A DNA stretch of 64,000 bases from contig QCXZ01000064.1 of assembly GCA_025024175.1 (NCBI GenBank), positions 52,721,325 through 52,785,324 of the forward strand, in the 5' to 3' direction. The stretch's first letter is position 1. Every line of letters starts with the position of its first letter. Both the position numbers and the translations under genes were made by a program. Shown piece after piece: positions 1 to 11,722 of the stretch. A model generated the notes under the pieces. The model did not search any database, had not been told where the DNA came from, and saw only the letters and a list, made by a program, of their open reading frames with translations. This stretch comes from Rhyzopertha dominica. Taxonomy: Eukaryota > Arthropoda > Insecta > Coleoptera > Bostrichidae.

Positions 1-710
1 ATCTGGCATGACACAAAGCAAGAAAAACGATTCGGAATGGATAGGGAAAGTAAATAGGGAGATTTTGTTCATGGAAACATGGCATGTCAGGTGCACGTAT
101 GAAGAGCGTGATGGAGAGATATAAAGTAGATGTAAGGATCCAAAACACGAAACAGAAAAAGTGAAATAATGATAGTGGTAATATTTTTATTGTAGCAACG
201 AAAACATCTACAGGTAGATGCAAACGCCTGCTACAAGTGCTATCTTTTCGAAGAACACTTCGTGTATGATAGAGACCTGTTGCTGTCGTTTGGAAATAAT
301 GAAACTGAGCGAATATATCCCGATGAAGATGGACGAGAATGCCAAACTGCAATATCCGGTTTCAACAAGAGGGCGCTCCATCATAGTCTGGAGGCAAAGT
401 TTGCCTGTATCTGGATTACATCTTCCCAGGTCGGTGGATAAGACGTCGGAAAACTACTGAATGGAATACTAGGTCACCTGATTTAGGTCAATTGTATACT
501 TTCATCTGTGGTCACTTAAAAGTGAGGTGATAGAGCTGGAAACGAGTATCTGTATCAAACGAATAAAAACAATTAGCACTGACCAGCAGTTGCCCGCGAC
601 ACTCCGAATTGGAGGGGCTAAGTACTATTCACCGCACTAAACATAATAAATTAGCGCCTTCAAATTTAATATTTATTTTTTTAAATCTATTCTGACCTAA
701 GAATACAATG
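1..710. other. Stretch without recognised gene
   Basis: If the Sidestep-like gene continues to the left, this is intron or downstream sequence of that gene. A moderately GC-richer patch lies at about 200-480 and has short open frames on both strands, none of which I recognise. No terminal repeats or transposase motifs are visible. Confidence 0.3.
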
Positions 711-2016
711 CAGGGTGACAAAAAAGTTCTGATATTTTTTTCAGATATTTCAATAGTATAGAAATACCTTATACAAAAATTAATTCAATCAACTTCATGA
801 GCAATAAGGTTTGTTATATCAATAACTTTAACACCAAAGATAAGAATTTACAATAAATGTTCGAAATTGCCATCTTTGGCTTCAATACATTTACGCAGTC
901 CCTTGCGAATGTTTGAGACGATGCTCGCACATTAATTCGTCCCAAGCGCGCATCAGAGGCGTTTTGAGCGCTTCGACGTAGCCTATCGAGTAGCCGAGAT
1001 TTTTTTTATCCACGTTGGATCTCACCGAGTAGTCCATGGGGATGAGGTTCAGCGAGTTCGGGGGCAGACGTTCTTGCCCCAAAAGCCCGGAAACAGCTTC
1101 TCGCAGGCAGCAATTGTCGATTTGGCGGAATGCGCCATTACCCAGTCTTGTTGGAGGGTAAATTCAGCTGGACCGAGTGCTGCGTTGCCCACGGGTCCAG
1201 TACGTCGTGGAGGACTTACTGCTGGTAGCTGGCGACGTTGATCTTGAGGTTCCTCTCAATGAAGACCAGCCGCGTCTTTCCGGTGGCGCAGATTTCGGCC
1301 CAAACCATAACCAAGGCCTGAAAATGACTTCGACCAATGGTTCTCGCCGCAGCGGTTTTCTGCTGGCCTTTCTTCAGCAGCTGCCGGCGATTCTGGCGGT
1401 TGTGGAGCGGCTGGACCATGAAAATCTTCTCGTCGGTGATGAGCACCTTCGACATGCGAGCTGTTGTAGCATCAGACGAGATTTGTCGAGCCGTTTTGCC
1501 TTCATCGTCTCATTCAGCAAATGGACGCTAGCGATCTTGTAGCTGCGTAGTCTCAGCTTCTTTATGGCGATATTTCTGACACTCTTTCGGTTAATACCAA
1601 GGTTCTTCGCCATTTTGTGCAGCTACACCTCCGGATTTCGTTGAATTCGGCACGGAACCTTCTGGATGTTCTTCCGGAANGGTCGCGGTGGTTTCAGGGC
1701 CGCTTCGAGGGCAGTGTGTGGTCCCGCCGGTCTCTTCGAAACGTTCCACAGCTCTATAGACGCTGGCCGGTTTGAACCCAGTCGTTCGAACAATGTCTGC
1801 CCTTTTCATTCCTGCCCTATGCAACTCGACGATGGTGACACGTTCACTTTCATGAGACATGACCAAAACAGATTTGAAATTGACCACATTATTACAACAC
1901 TTTTTAAATCAAAATTGCAAGAGGAATTCAATAAAATCGGTAGAAATAACAAAAAACGTTATATGAAGACTAAAAACAGCAAAGTAGAAAATTATCAGAA
2001 CTTTTTTGTCACCCGT
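711..2016 (-). mobile_element. maT-type (DD37D) mariner, about 1.3 kb, dead
   Basis: Seen: inverted ends of about 25 bp. The left end starts at 711 with cagggtgacaaaaaagttct and the complementary right end closes at 2016. Between them is a disrupted transposase on the minus strand. The right flank carries TA at 2017-2018, the left flank has TG, so the TA target duplication of Tc1/mariner elements looks mutated on one side. The 1306-bp length is usual for mariner elements. An ambiguous base lies at 1680. Confidence 0.88.
891..1887 (-). pseudogene. maT-type mariner transposase, frameshifted
   Basis: DDE transposase that would bind the element's inverted ends and move it by cut and paste. Reading right to left it has an N-terminal helix-turn-helix region (IVELHRAGMKRADIVRTTGF, about 1840-1780), then a catalytic domain spread over several frames. 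The first catalytic Asp is in LITDEKIF (codon 1432-1434), the second in LQQDWVMAHS (1145-1147), the third in IPMDYSV (1032-1034). The gap between the last two is 37 residues once a one-base loss near 1060 is allowed for, which is the DD37D spacing of maT elements such as Bombyx mar1. Frame changes near 1600, 1400 and 1060 make the gene non-functional. Family placement rests on my own residue count. Confidence 0.85.
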
Positions 2017-2977
2017 TATACAACAGCCATGTATTTTATTAAATTATGGGATACTGTCCACCAAGCTCTTGGTTTGTACACATTTCCCTCTTAAACTCAC
2101 CCGATACTGACAATGTCACCGCAAAATTTTGTTTCAGAGAGTCCAAGATACCAAATATTAGTTCGAGTGGAATAATGCGGTATCTATGTATAAAACCCAA
2201 ATACCTTATAATAAAACTATTATATATTCTATTATAAGGTACTTGATAAAACCATTAGACGTAAAGGTTTGCGACCATATAAACTTGGTCGCCTGAGCTT
2301 GCAAAAACATAACAAAAGCTAATTCCAGAAAGGTTTAAACAAAATATTCATTGAGTTCTAATCAAGAAGCACTGCATAGGAAACTCAATTATTGACACAC
2401 CAGCATAGTAATATATATTCCAAGCAGTTGTTGAAACAAGGGATAAGAAAAGTCCCTAATGCGCTACCTTTAGGGGGTTCTACCTTCCTCATGAGCATTT
2501 CCGAACATATGCCTACATAATTTTTTTGTCTATTTTGACAGAAGGAATCACTCCTCGAAACCTTTAAACGTTACCTATTCGAGAAATCCCTGTATAACAA
2601 AAACTTCATAATAATGAATATCTCAATAGTTGAGCACAAAAAATTCATATTTTAGTATGTACTGTGAAAACGCATTTCCCAAGAAAAAGCAAATGATTGG
2701 TTTAGTGGCTATCCCATTCCATGAATAAATCTAACAATTATACTTCTAAGCGGGTTTTGGATATGCCAATATTATTATTTTTTTACATTTCAAATTTGCA
2801 CTGTTAGAGCTAAAAAAACTAAACAGATAAACTTTTGTCGTTGACCAAATGGCTGAAAGGTACTAGTCCTGTCTTTGTAGACTGTTTAATTACTTTTGCA
2901 TGTTTAATCCAGTTTAATTAGTTTAGATTGATCTCAAAGCCGTAATAAAATACTGAGCTGTGGCAATCAAAATTATA

Positions 2978-3977
2978 CAGTGTGTTGCAAATTAGTAGGT
3001 CATCCCGTTAACCCTAGATTCTTAAGGCCAAAATATGACGATTTTGTTATTGCTAAATTTCTGAAAAACGCTTTATTTAAGAAGTACAGGATATTAAAGT
3101 TGATATTTAAGAATCGTTTTTTTAAGACAAAATCCAGAGTTTTGGAGCTATAGAGTTGAAATTTGGTATGAGTTTGTACTATCTACATCTAAGTGCACAC
3201 CAAAAATATTGTTAACATTACTGTAAAAACAAATGAATATCGGGGGGGGGGGGGTTGTAACTTCCCCCTCCCCCCTACCCAACTTTCTTTGACATACGCC
3301 CATGAGACTAGCGGATTTTTTTCTAGTACAGAACTGCATTGTCAGTTTATTTAATCTCTTGAAATTTTTAGACAAAATACTTAGATAGATTCAGAGATAA
3401 ACGCCATACATTTTGTTAACTATTGGCTTCACATTAAAGACACATAGACGACAAAATGTTAAAAAAAATACTTAATTTGAGCGCCAATATGGTAATAATT
3501 TGGCTTTACATGCTACAGTGGAAAATGTCATATCAATTATATTAACCATTTACAAATAGACAATGTGGAAAATTTCACAAAACGGCGTTTATCACCGAAT
3601 ATAAGCTTTTTGTCTAAAAATTACAAGAGACCAAAAAAACTGACAGTGAAGTTTTATACTAGAAAAAAAAATCCGCTGGTCTCATGGGCGTACGTCAAAA
3701 AAGTTGGAGGGAGGGTTAGAGAGTTACAAACTCCCCGATATTCATTTGTTTTATAGTAATGTTAACAATAATTTAAGGCTACACTTAGATGTACTAAATT
3801 TCAACTCGATAACTACAAAACTGTGGATTATATCATAAAAAACGATCTTTATATTTCAGCTTTGACACCCTGCATTTTTTGAAGCGTTTTTCAGAAATTT
3901 ACCAATAACAAATTCGTTATATTTTGGCCTCAAGAATCTAGGGTTAACTGGATGACCTACTAATTTGCAGCACCCTG
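2978..3977. mobile_element. Foldback (long inverted-arm) element, about 1 kb
   Basis: The left arm, from 2978 to about 3412, is matched in inverted orientation by about 3582-3977. Both ends carry the stretch gcaaattagtaggtcatcc followed by a shared ttaaccctagattctt, and matching continues inward through the segment gacaaaa/taaacgcc near 3370-3410. Arms of about 400 bp thus flank a loop of about 170 bp. TA precedes the left end (2976-2977). No transposase is encoded. The left arm has a run of 13 G at 3242-3254 that the right arm lacks. Probably a non-autonomous Tc1/mariner-type foldback element. Confidence 0.8.
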
Positions 3978-6900
3978 CATATTAGATACAGCAATAATGG
4001 GTTCAATATAAACTTAATCAATGAACGATTATTTTGTTTTTGGTATGCGCGTAATAAACCGAGGTCTTTTATTATTTAAGCTTAGTCGCAAGCATGTTGC
4101 ACACGAAATAATAACTGATGCGAAATAATTACCAAAATCAATTTGCTGCAAAATGTCTAATAAAAGTTCCGATAGTGAAACAATAGATACCGTGCAGGCA
4201 TTGGCTCAACACAAACGATGCTGTGATTGAATTAGGCGATTTGAATTCCACGCTGTCGCGGCAAATTTGTGCATGCCTCGAATTGAAAGTATGGGCGTTA
4301 GGGTGCTTTTATGCTGCCATGCACGGGATGTTAACTTGGATGGGAGTGTAATCTGCATCATCATCATAAGGCCAGCGTTTAGCGAGAAAACTTGTTGGCT
4401 GAGCGAATTACAATGATCCCCTGTCGGCTATGAAAGGCATATATGCGCTTTTCTTCAACTAAAGATGAGAAGTTACTATAAAATTTTATATCTTAACAGA
4501 AGTTATGTAGTTTGGCACAATCGGTTGCAGAATTGATAAAGAATAAGTAGTTTTAAATCGTCCTCATTAATGATCTAGTAGTCGGAGCTAATTCTGGTAT
4601 GCGTGGCACTCGTGTGCAAAATCAACATCAATTAAAGGTTTTTAATATTATATTTGAAATATTTTGAATACTATTACAGAAAGAAAGACTAAAAACATTA
4701 AAAACAGTAGAAAATAAAAACTAAAAAATAATAACCAACAAAAGCAAATATAAAATACAAAGCACTAATCTCTAATGTCATACACAGAAAAGTAAATTAA
4801 TCTAAATTTTGCAAGAACTTAGCGTACAGACTTGAACAACCATTTTGTCAAATTAAAAAAAAGAAACAAATACTTTTTAACTAAAACAGTAATAAAACAT
4901 TAAATATGTTTAATATAAAAACAATAGTTGATTCTAACGATTTATATGCATAAAACACAGGTATAAAATTACAAATAAATATGGACAACAATCTATAGGT
5001 TATATGTCAAACCACGGTGTAAAAAAATATAGCTGATACGACGGGCGGAAGTTGTTGTGTCGCTAAACTGCAAACGCAAGAGAGATGGAATTGTAAGACA
5101 GGGTGCGAGCAGGTCAGGTTATTCTTTAAAGAAAGTTGAAAGATTTTGCTTAGAAATATGATAATAAAAATCTATAATGCTAAACAATTACGATAACAGT
5201 AACAATTATCTTCGTTGCTCTCGGCATCAAAATGCATTATAAACAAATATAGTCATGCAATTTCATGAATTTAACGAAAACACAAAAACAGTCCACAATC
5301 AGAAATTATAAAACGGACTGCCATATAAAGTAGGTTGGCGTGTTAGATGCTGCAATCTATTGAATTAACAAAATGGACATTATTAAAACAGAATACCGTA
5401 CTTCAGGTTCAGATAATTATATGTTTAAATATCATATATGTTTTAATATTCAACAAAAAATTCAAAAATGTAGAAAAACATTAACACATCATTATTAAAG
5501 TTAGGCAAACTGCGTATGTGCGTACGTTTATTTAGGATAGGAACCAACGTATAAGTACAACGATTTTTACTGTCAAAGCGGGATGTGCTCGACGTGTGAT
5601 TTTTTAATGGAATATAATGGCAACCCCTCGCATAATTAAGTGCAATACTTTCAAAGAATCAACATCTTAATTCTGGAATTGCATGTTTTTGCCGGAAAAC
5701 TAAAAACACGTCTTCATCACCTGGTTTTTGATTACTTTAAATTCATTTTGGCATGCAAGAAACATAATTTTAATAGAAAGCAAGGAATGGGATTGTGACT
5801 TGAAGTTACAGATTGCTGCTTATAAAAACATTAGTGACACATACTATGCGTTGAATGAATACTTAATGACGTATTATTTGTAGATATAATTCGGTTTAAT
5901 CAAATTCACTTATTTTGGTGTCTCCGAAGAAACATTTTTTGACACTAACAGAAACATAGAACCAGATTTTTCACGCAAAGTACACGATCAAGAATTTGAA
6001 AAAAAAAATCCTTTTGCATTACATTACAACAAGAGTAAAGGAATGTTTATACATGCGAATGTCAGGTGAAGGCGGGAGATTTTTCAAGCAAGAATATAGT
6101 ACCTCGATTGTAGTTATATGGTCATAACATTCCTTTCTTGCGACTTTAGTAGAATAGCGCCTGAAATGTCATTTTTGATGCTTATAGTGGCCAAAGTTAG
6201 TCGTTTTAAAATGCAAGTAAAACACTGGCACAAGGCAGCTAAAACAGTTTTTATTTTTTACCCCCCCCCCTCANTGTCGNCNCCCGTGCGCTTCCCAGGC
6301 CTTCCACACATGGGCGGACCGGTCCTATCAGTAAACAAGTGTTGTTTAGTATATAAAGATTACAGAGTATTTAAGTCTATAATAATATTTTAGCCTGCAA
6401 ATACAGATGTTGCATTAATTTGGCAATCGACTGTACACATAGCCATGTAACAGACAGGACTAAATGCTCTTCTAAACTAAGGTTTACTGACTTGTGCAAC
6501 TTTAAACGTATAGTTATGAAATGGTTCGATGTAGATTTACTTTTATGCTATTAACTTTGTTTATCTTAAATCTCTCGTATAGGTCGATCTTCAAAACTGA
6601 TATAAGTACATGTAGCCATGGGGCGAGACCAAAGGCGAAATACTACCTTAAGTAACTAGTGGGGTTAGTTTAAAACCAAACATTCTACCGCAAACCTCTT
6701 AGAATTTGTCCCTCGATTCTTTATTTGTAGGTTTGCGTTTCTGACCCGAGGTTTTAAGAACTTTCAAACGACAAACTCAAGTAAAGCAAATCTATTAAAA
6801 TTCCTTCATCTATTATCTTTAATAAAAACAATTATGACTACGATTGATTGTCTGTTAATGCATACTGTGCTAATCAACTGAAAACCTGCATCTTACGGAC

Positions 6901-7511
6901 ATGTAGTCACTCTACTATACTGACAAGAATATTACAAATAACAGAGGGCGTAGATTAGAGCTTTGAACAAATCCGCTACTCATTTGTAATTATATGACCT
7001 AATTAAGTCATTAAAAAGGCAAAACGACTTTGTTAGGTCTGTATACAACGTGTATGATGCCTGGAAAGAATCATCACAACAATATCACACATCCTTTGAA
7101 TTTCTCTATCGCTTAAAATTTTATTACTTTTCGATTTTTTTGTCTCCGAAAGCATTATAAAGCTATACAACTGAAAATTTATATCTATCAAAACTGGCAG
7201 TCACTCAAGTAACTGAAGCTAGTTTTTACTGTGTCATTTATAATACTCTAATATTTCGTTGTTGCTATTCAATTGTACCGGCGACTCATCGCTCACAAAA
7301 CCAATCAGGCCTAAATCGAACATTTTAATTACGGGGAAGCAAACTATCAGAAAGGTATACAAACGCTCACCAAATAAAAACTAGACGGTATATTGATTGC
7401 CAGTTTTGATACATTACTACACTTACCACATAAAAGTTGATTTGAAAGTCAAATTTAAGGATGTGGAATAAATATTTTGGTGGTTTATATAATATCTAAT
7501 AGATTTTTCTA
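3978..7511. other. Stretch without recognised gene
   Basis: AT-rich sequence with one GC-richer patch at about 4190-4440. A C-run with three ambiguous bases near 6261-6285 is a poor-quality assembly point. I see no coding exon, RNA gene or element ends. Confidence 0.3.
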
Positions 7512-7886
7512 CAGGGTTTCTATAAATGATTCATGCAACGCGGGCGGGATTAATTTCTAAATTCTTTATGCCGCCTTTTTGCAACTGCTGCCAATCTAGA
7601 ATATGCACGGCGATAGTAGTGAAGGTTGCAGATCAATGTCACCCCACAGTTCCAAAATGTAAGCTTTCTGTAACCTCAAAGTTGATTATTGCACAAAACG
7701 CTACAGAATATGTTGAAAATACACACTCCCATGCGTTTTCTGATATTAAAATATATCAAACAATTCAATAATCAACAGATGACAAGTAAGCAATAGTTGT
7801 GTTCAACTTCCTGAGAGGCGGCAAATTGATTTGATCGATAATTTCCATAAGCGCCCTGGATGCATGAATCATTTATAGAAACTCTG
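7512..7886. mobile_element. MITE, copy A of the cagggtttctataaatg family
   Basis: Starts cagggtttctataaatgatt at 7512 and ends with the inverted form of the same sequence at 7886, about 26 bp at each end with few mismatches. TA flanks both sides (7510-7511, 7887-7888). The inside has no transposase. Related copies lie at about 28376, 45615-46324 and 47071. Relative to the 45.6-kb copy this one lacks the middle. A non-autonomous Tc1/mariner-type element is the best reading. Confidence 0.85.
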
Positions 7887-8292
7887 TACACCCGCTGTGG
7901 GTTCCCTCTTATCTGTAGGACTTCAGTAATAATAAGTCAAAATAGGAACAAACATTTTGTCGTTCTTTTCCTGTGCCTTGTCTAGTTACGCTAAGCTTTG
8001 TCAGTTCTTCCAGTTCGTCATTCGCTTTCGGGGGTCAGTGGATAACCGTTCTGACGAACTTCAAGCTGTTTAGAGCAAAAAAAGGGTTTAGCACGCTTTC
8101 TTAAAATTGCAATATAAATTTACTTATCCGGTAGATAAACTAAATCGACTAAGTAAAAGTAATACGTTAAACACTTTTAAATCCAGCCCCACATTGCTAA
8201 TAGTTGGCCTAATAGCCACTGCTGGCTTTAGTATTTTTATTGCTGTTACATACACAGAGCTTCTCTTTCTGTGTTCCCCCCATTAGCGTGAA

Positions 8293-8709
8293 AATTTTTT
8301 GACAATTAGAATGTGTATCTATGATATGTTGCCTGAATACCAACCAAACAAAAAACAAAAAAAAATTGAGAGTTGTTTCATATACTGTGCGGCAAAGTGT
8401 TACAATGAAAATATAAATCTGTTCTTGAACTGTCAATCCATNAATTCCTTNAGAAATAAGCTGTCTGATTGTTTATTCAAGGCGCAAGTAGGTAGTTAGT
8501 TCAACTGATTTCATTTATTTCACTATTGTGTTAACGGGTTCAATACTTATAATATTCATATATGTTGTTTCCTTTTATTTGACTGATACTGATTGATATT
8601 AGTTTTCTTTTTCTCTTTGTTATATATTACTGGGATGTCTTTTGTATGTCGTGGCATAAGATGAAAACCGGTTTTGCCGATTCTTAGTGCTATTAAGATT
8701 CTCAATAAA

Positions 8710-8744
<35 letters not shown>
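8293..8744 (+). mobile_element. LINE 3' fragment (ORF2 C-terminus and 3' UTR)
   Basis: The open frame ending with a stop at 8497-8499 resembles the last residues of Jockey/CR1-like ORF2 proteins: CAAKCYNENINLFLNCQS followed by an RNKLSDCLF motif, like the usual 'lyN.lP..i......fk..Lk..L' ending. About 200 bp of T-rich 3' UTR follow and run into an (ATT)n tail at 8709-8744. The rest of the element is absent, as expected for 5' truncation on insertion. Two ambiguous bases fall inside the coding part. I cannot assign a clade from so short a piece. Confidence 0.6.
8709..8744. repeat. (ATT)n microsatellite
   Basis: About twelve ATT units. It sits at the 3' end of the LINE fragment and is probably the element's simple-repeat tail. 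Confidence 0.95.
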
Positions 8745-8746
<2 letters not shown>

Positions 8747-9310
8747 TGCAGACGGGGACAGTGAGCTTTTTTAAAGCTCGTTAGTACAGTTTTGGTCTAA
8801 AAAAGACCAAAAAGGCTGAAATAGTGACAAAGTTAACTAGCCGCCTCAGTAGGAACTACCAACCAAAAAAGTTACTTGTAATAGCTAAGTTGGTTAACAA
8901 ATGCATATGGTTTGATGTACGACAACATTTTTATTATTTTTCTGTGCATTCTAAGCAGCAACAGCATTTTTGTCACTATGTAAGTTGTGCGAAAAACTTT
9001 ACGTAAATATTGAACAATATCCAAACGAAAACTTCTTCATTCATTTCCCTCTAACACATTAGTAGATTTGACCCTGAACTTATTTGAAAAGTATGTAAAA
9101 CTGAAACATCGATATTGTTTCAAACTGATAATACATCCATACAGCTACATCTAACAAAACGCAATCCATTTAAATTAGGAAACCATAAGCAGGTGGAAAG
9201 AATCTCGGTCAGGCTGTACGTAATAACATATTCGGGTATAAATTTCCGGTATTCCCCGATGAAAGGGGGTCGGCTCTGAAATATTCATGCTGAACGGAAT
9301 TTGGACTTAC

Positions 9311-9462
9311 GGTTTCCTTGGTTTTTTCCAGGCGGTTCTCTCCTTTCCACCAGGTTATGCTGGCCGGGGGTCTCGAACCTGAACTCTGACACAGTAGGTC
9401 GTATCTCCTTCCGGCTGAGAGGGGCTGGTTAGAACCGAGGATTTTCACGTCGAGGGGACCGA
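9311..9462 (-). CDS. Sidestep-like protein, exon for first half of Ig3
   Basis: Part of a cell-surface immunoglobulin-superfamily protein. The acceptor reads tttttgcag and the donor gtaagt on the minus strand. The exon is 152 bp; it begins with two bases that complete a codon and ends on a codon boundary. The 50 complete codons include an Ig strand-B cysteine in YDLLCQSSGSRPP and the strand-C tryptophans in ITWWKG. The combination GSRPPA.ITWWKG is a hallmark I associate with insect Sidestep proteins. Joining to the 16561-16773 exon restores a Phe codon after VDMN, matching the domain linker expected in the family. The exon holding the second cysteine of this Ig domain should follow below 9311 but I did not find it. 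Confidence 0.85.
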
Positions 9463-11189
9463 CTGCAAAAAGAATTGCACTTTTATTCAACACGTATGAA
9501 CTAGATGAATCACCGGCAATTCGTTTTATTCGTAAATATCGACAGGCGCTTTGAAAGCACTTTTGCACTGCGTACAGAAGTCAGATTAATACAGATGGCA
9601 AATGGTTGGACAAGCAAATTCATAGCTGTGTAGCTGTCAAATGTGTATACCTTCATTACTGCAGTAATCTGTTTTGGTTTTACAGTAAACTTTTCTCTTT
9701 ATAGTGGCATCTCTAACGGTCATACTTCAGTGAGGATACTCCCTACACTGCGCGTCTAAAGTCTGCCCCCTTCCTCCACCCTAACCGTTGGCGCGTTAGA
9801 TTGGAAGGTTATAAAAATTCTTAGTATTTTTTGGTATACCGATGCTTTTGTAATTTGTTGAATATTTATCATCTTGTTTTGTTCTTGTTTTGTTCTGCCA
9901 AGTGTTTCATAGACGTACTAAAGGGGGGCAGCTGCCCCCCCCCCCTTCTGGACTGGACTACCCAACTCTAGGCCCTTCCCACCTACCATACACTATCTGG
10001 TTAATTAAGTATGTAAATTGTAAATGATGTAAAATTTACAGACAAACGTCTCTCGTCCAGAAATCATATTTGACCTATGCAAATGATATTCAATAAGTCA
10101 TTGTCATACGGTTTCCAAGCTTATCTTGGTCAGGAGTCATAACACGATTTATACTTTGTTCAGCTCTTCTAATATGTTTTCTTATAGGGATTGTTCAACT
10201 ATGCATGATTATGTTATATGGAATACACAGAATCCGTCACATACGAGCACTTGTATTTGGCGGTAACTCCAACCTTCTTCGTTCCAAATTTCTAAATTCG
10301 CCTTACATTTTAACAATTATTACAGTTTAATGGAGTATTATTGATGTGCTCATATTCAGTTACAGATGACGACATTAGGCGCTTTAAGCATTTAAACTAT
10401 TCATATCTGAACTTTTACGTCACATAAAAATTGCCGCAAAAGTATCAATCGAAGTATAACTTATATTGCCATAATATGATTAATTGATCATAAGGAATAC
10501 TTACATTTGTAATAATTTATGCTGTGTGTTTAATTGCTAATCCCTGCAGATTTCAGTAGTCAAGTATATTCCGTAAAATTTTACAACATATATACGTTTT
10601 CTGTGATATTGAGCCTTATTTTGCATTTCAGTGAAAGCCAGCAAGATGAATATAATACGTGAAAGGATTTTAGCAGCTTGAGGATAATAACAAATGATGG
10701 GTTTAAAATTATGCAAGAAATTTGAGTAAAATTAGATGTGCGAGTAAAAATTGTTGGATATAAAACGACCATTAATTTAATGCTGATTTAGCCAGCTGAC
10801 TCATAATGTTGGGACTTATAACTTGTATTTTTAAGTTTAACTAAGATCAACTAAACCAGCAGCTTAAATCATTTTTGTTTAGGTATTGTTTCCTCGTCCT
10901 CAGTTTTGTAAATTTTTGATCTATACTAGCTACCTATTCATTCCTAACTTAAATTTCTAAAGCTTCTAGTGCGAAAAGATCGAACTAAAAAGCGCATCCG
11001 TTAATTAATTAATCTTTGATATGTGCGAATTCCAAATCATAAAATGTCTTTCTATTAGTAAATGCTTAAGGGAAAATTTATCTTTCTTTAGTACTTCGTT
11101 TGACATTACTATACGTTATGTGGATTACGGATTTTATTTTTCCAAATAATAAATAAATAATTTCAGCTCATCTTTTGTTGAATAGGTAC
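9463..11189. other. Intron of the Sidestep-like gene, right of exon 9311-9462
   Basis: This is intron sequence between the exons at 9311-9462 and 16561-16773. It holds an 18-bp perfect palindrome with a following C-run at 9923-9945. Nothing else is recognisable. Confidence 0.5.
9923..9940. repeat. Perfect 18-bp G/C palindrome
   Basis: Six G, CAGCTG, six C, followed by five further C. It can form a strong hairpin. Such G-run/CAGCTG/C-run stretches can come from transposon ends, but no partner end is visible. Confidence 0.8.
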
Positions 11190-11722
11190 CAGTGGCGGCT
11201 GCTCAATAAATACCAACGTGCCATGGCACTACCAGCAAAGCTGTAGAAAAATATTTTATTAACAATCAAAAATTGAATTATAGTTTATCTCAAAGTGTTT
11301 AAATTTGTGAGAACACCGGCGGAACTGCGGAACCCACCCACTCATACACGGTTACTGCCCGCGCCCAGCACCAGCAATCGATCCAACTTCACGTCCGTGC
11401 CAGCTCTGAATTGGCACGGAATCGCAGCAGCTTTTTGATCTCCGCGGGGAGCAAGAGGATGCGAGGAGTACGCAAGTTTAAGTGGCTTTTCGTGCCAGTG
11501 AGTCGATTGGCACGGATGCAGTTCGGACTTCGGAGCAACAGTTTTTAGTCGACGCGATTTAAATGCGTACGTCGAATTAGAATGAATCGAATCGCGAATT
11601 TATTGCAACTCCTTTTTCCACGTTGACGTTGGAAAAAAAGGAAGTTAAGGATTTAAGGAAGCCTATGCCTAATTTAGGATTACAATAGCAGCAGAAAGGC
11701 CGAAAGTCACGAGCCGCCACTG
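11190..11722. mobile_element. hAT-type MITE, 533 bp
   Basis: Begins CAGTGGCGGCTGCTC and ends with the inverted GAGCCGCCACTG. It is flanked on both sides by the identical 8-bp sequence ATAGGTAC (11182-11189 and 11723-11730). An 8-bp target duplication with CAGTGGCGG-type ends is diagnostic of hAT elements. The interior (about 11330-11530) is clearly GC-richer than the surroundings and has no transposase frame, so the copy is non-autonomous. It sits inside the intron between exons 9311-9462 and 16561-16773. Confidence 0.93.
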
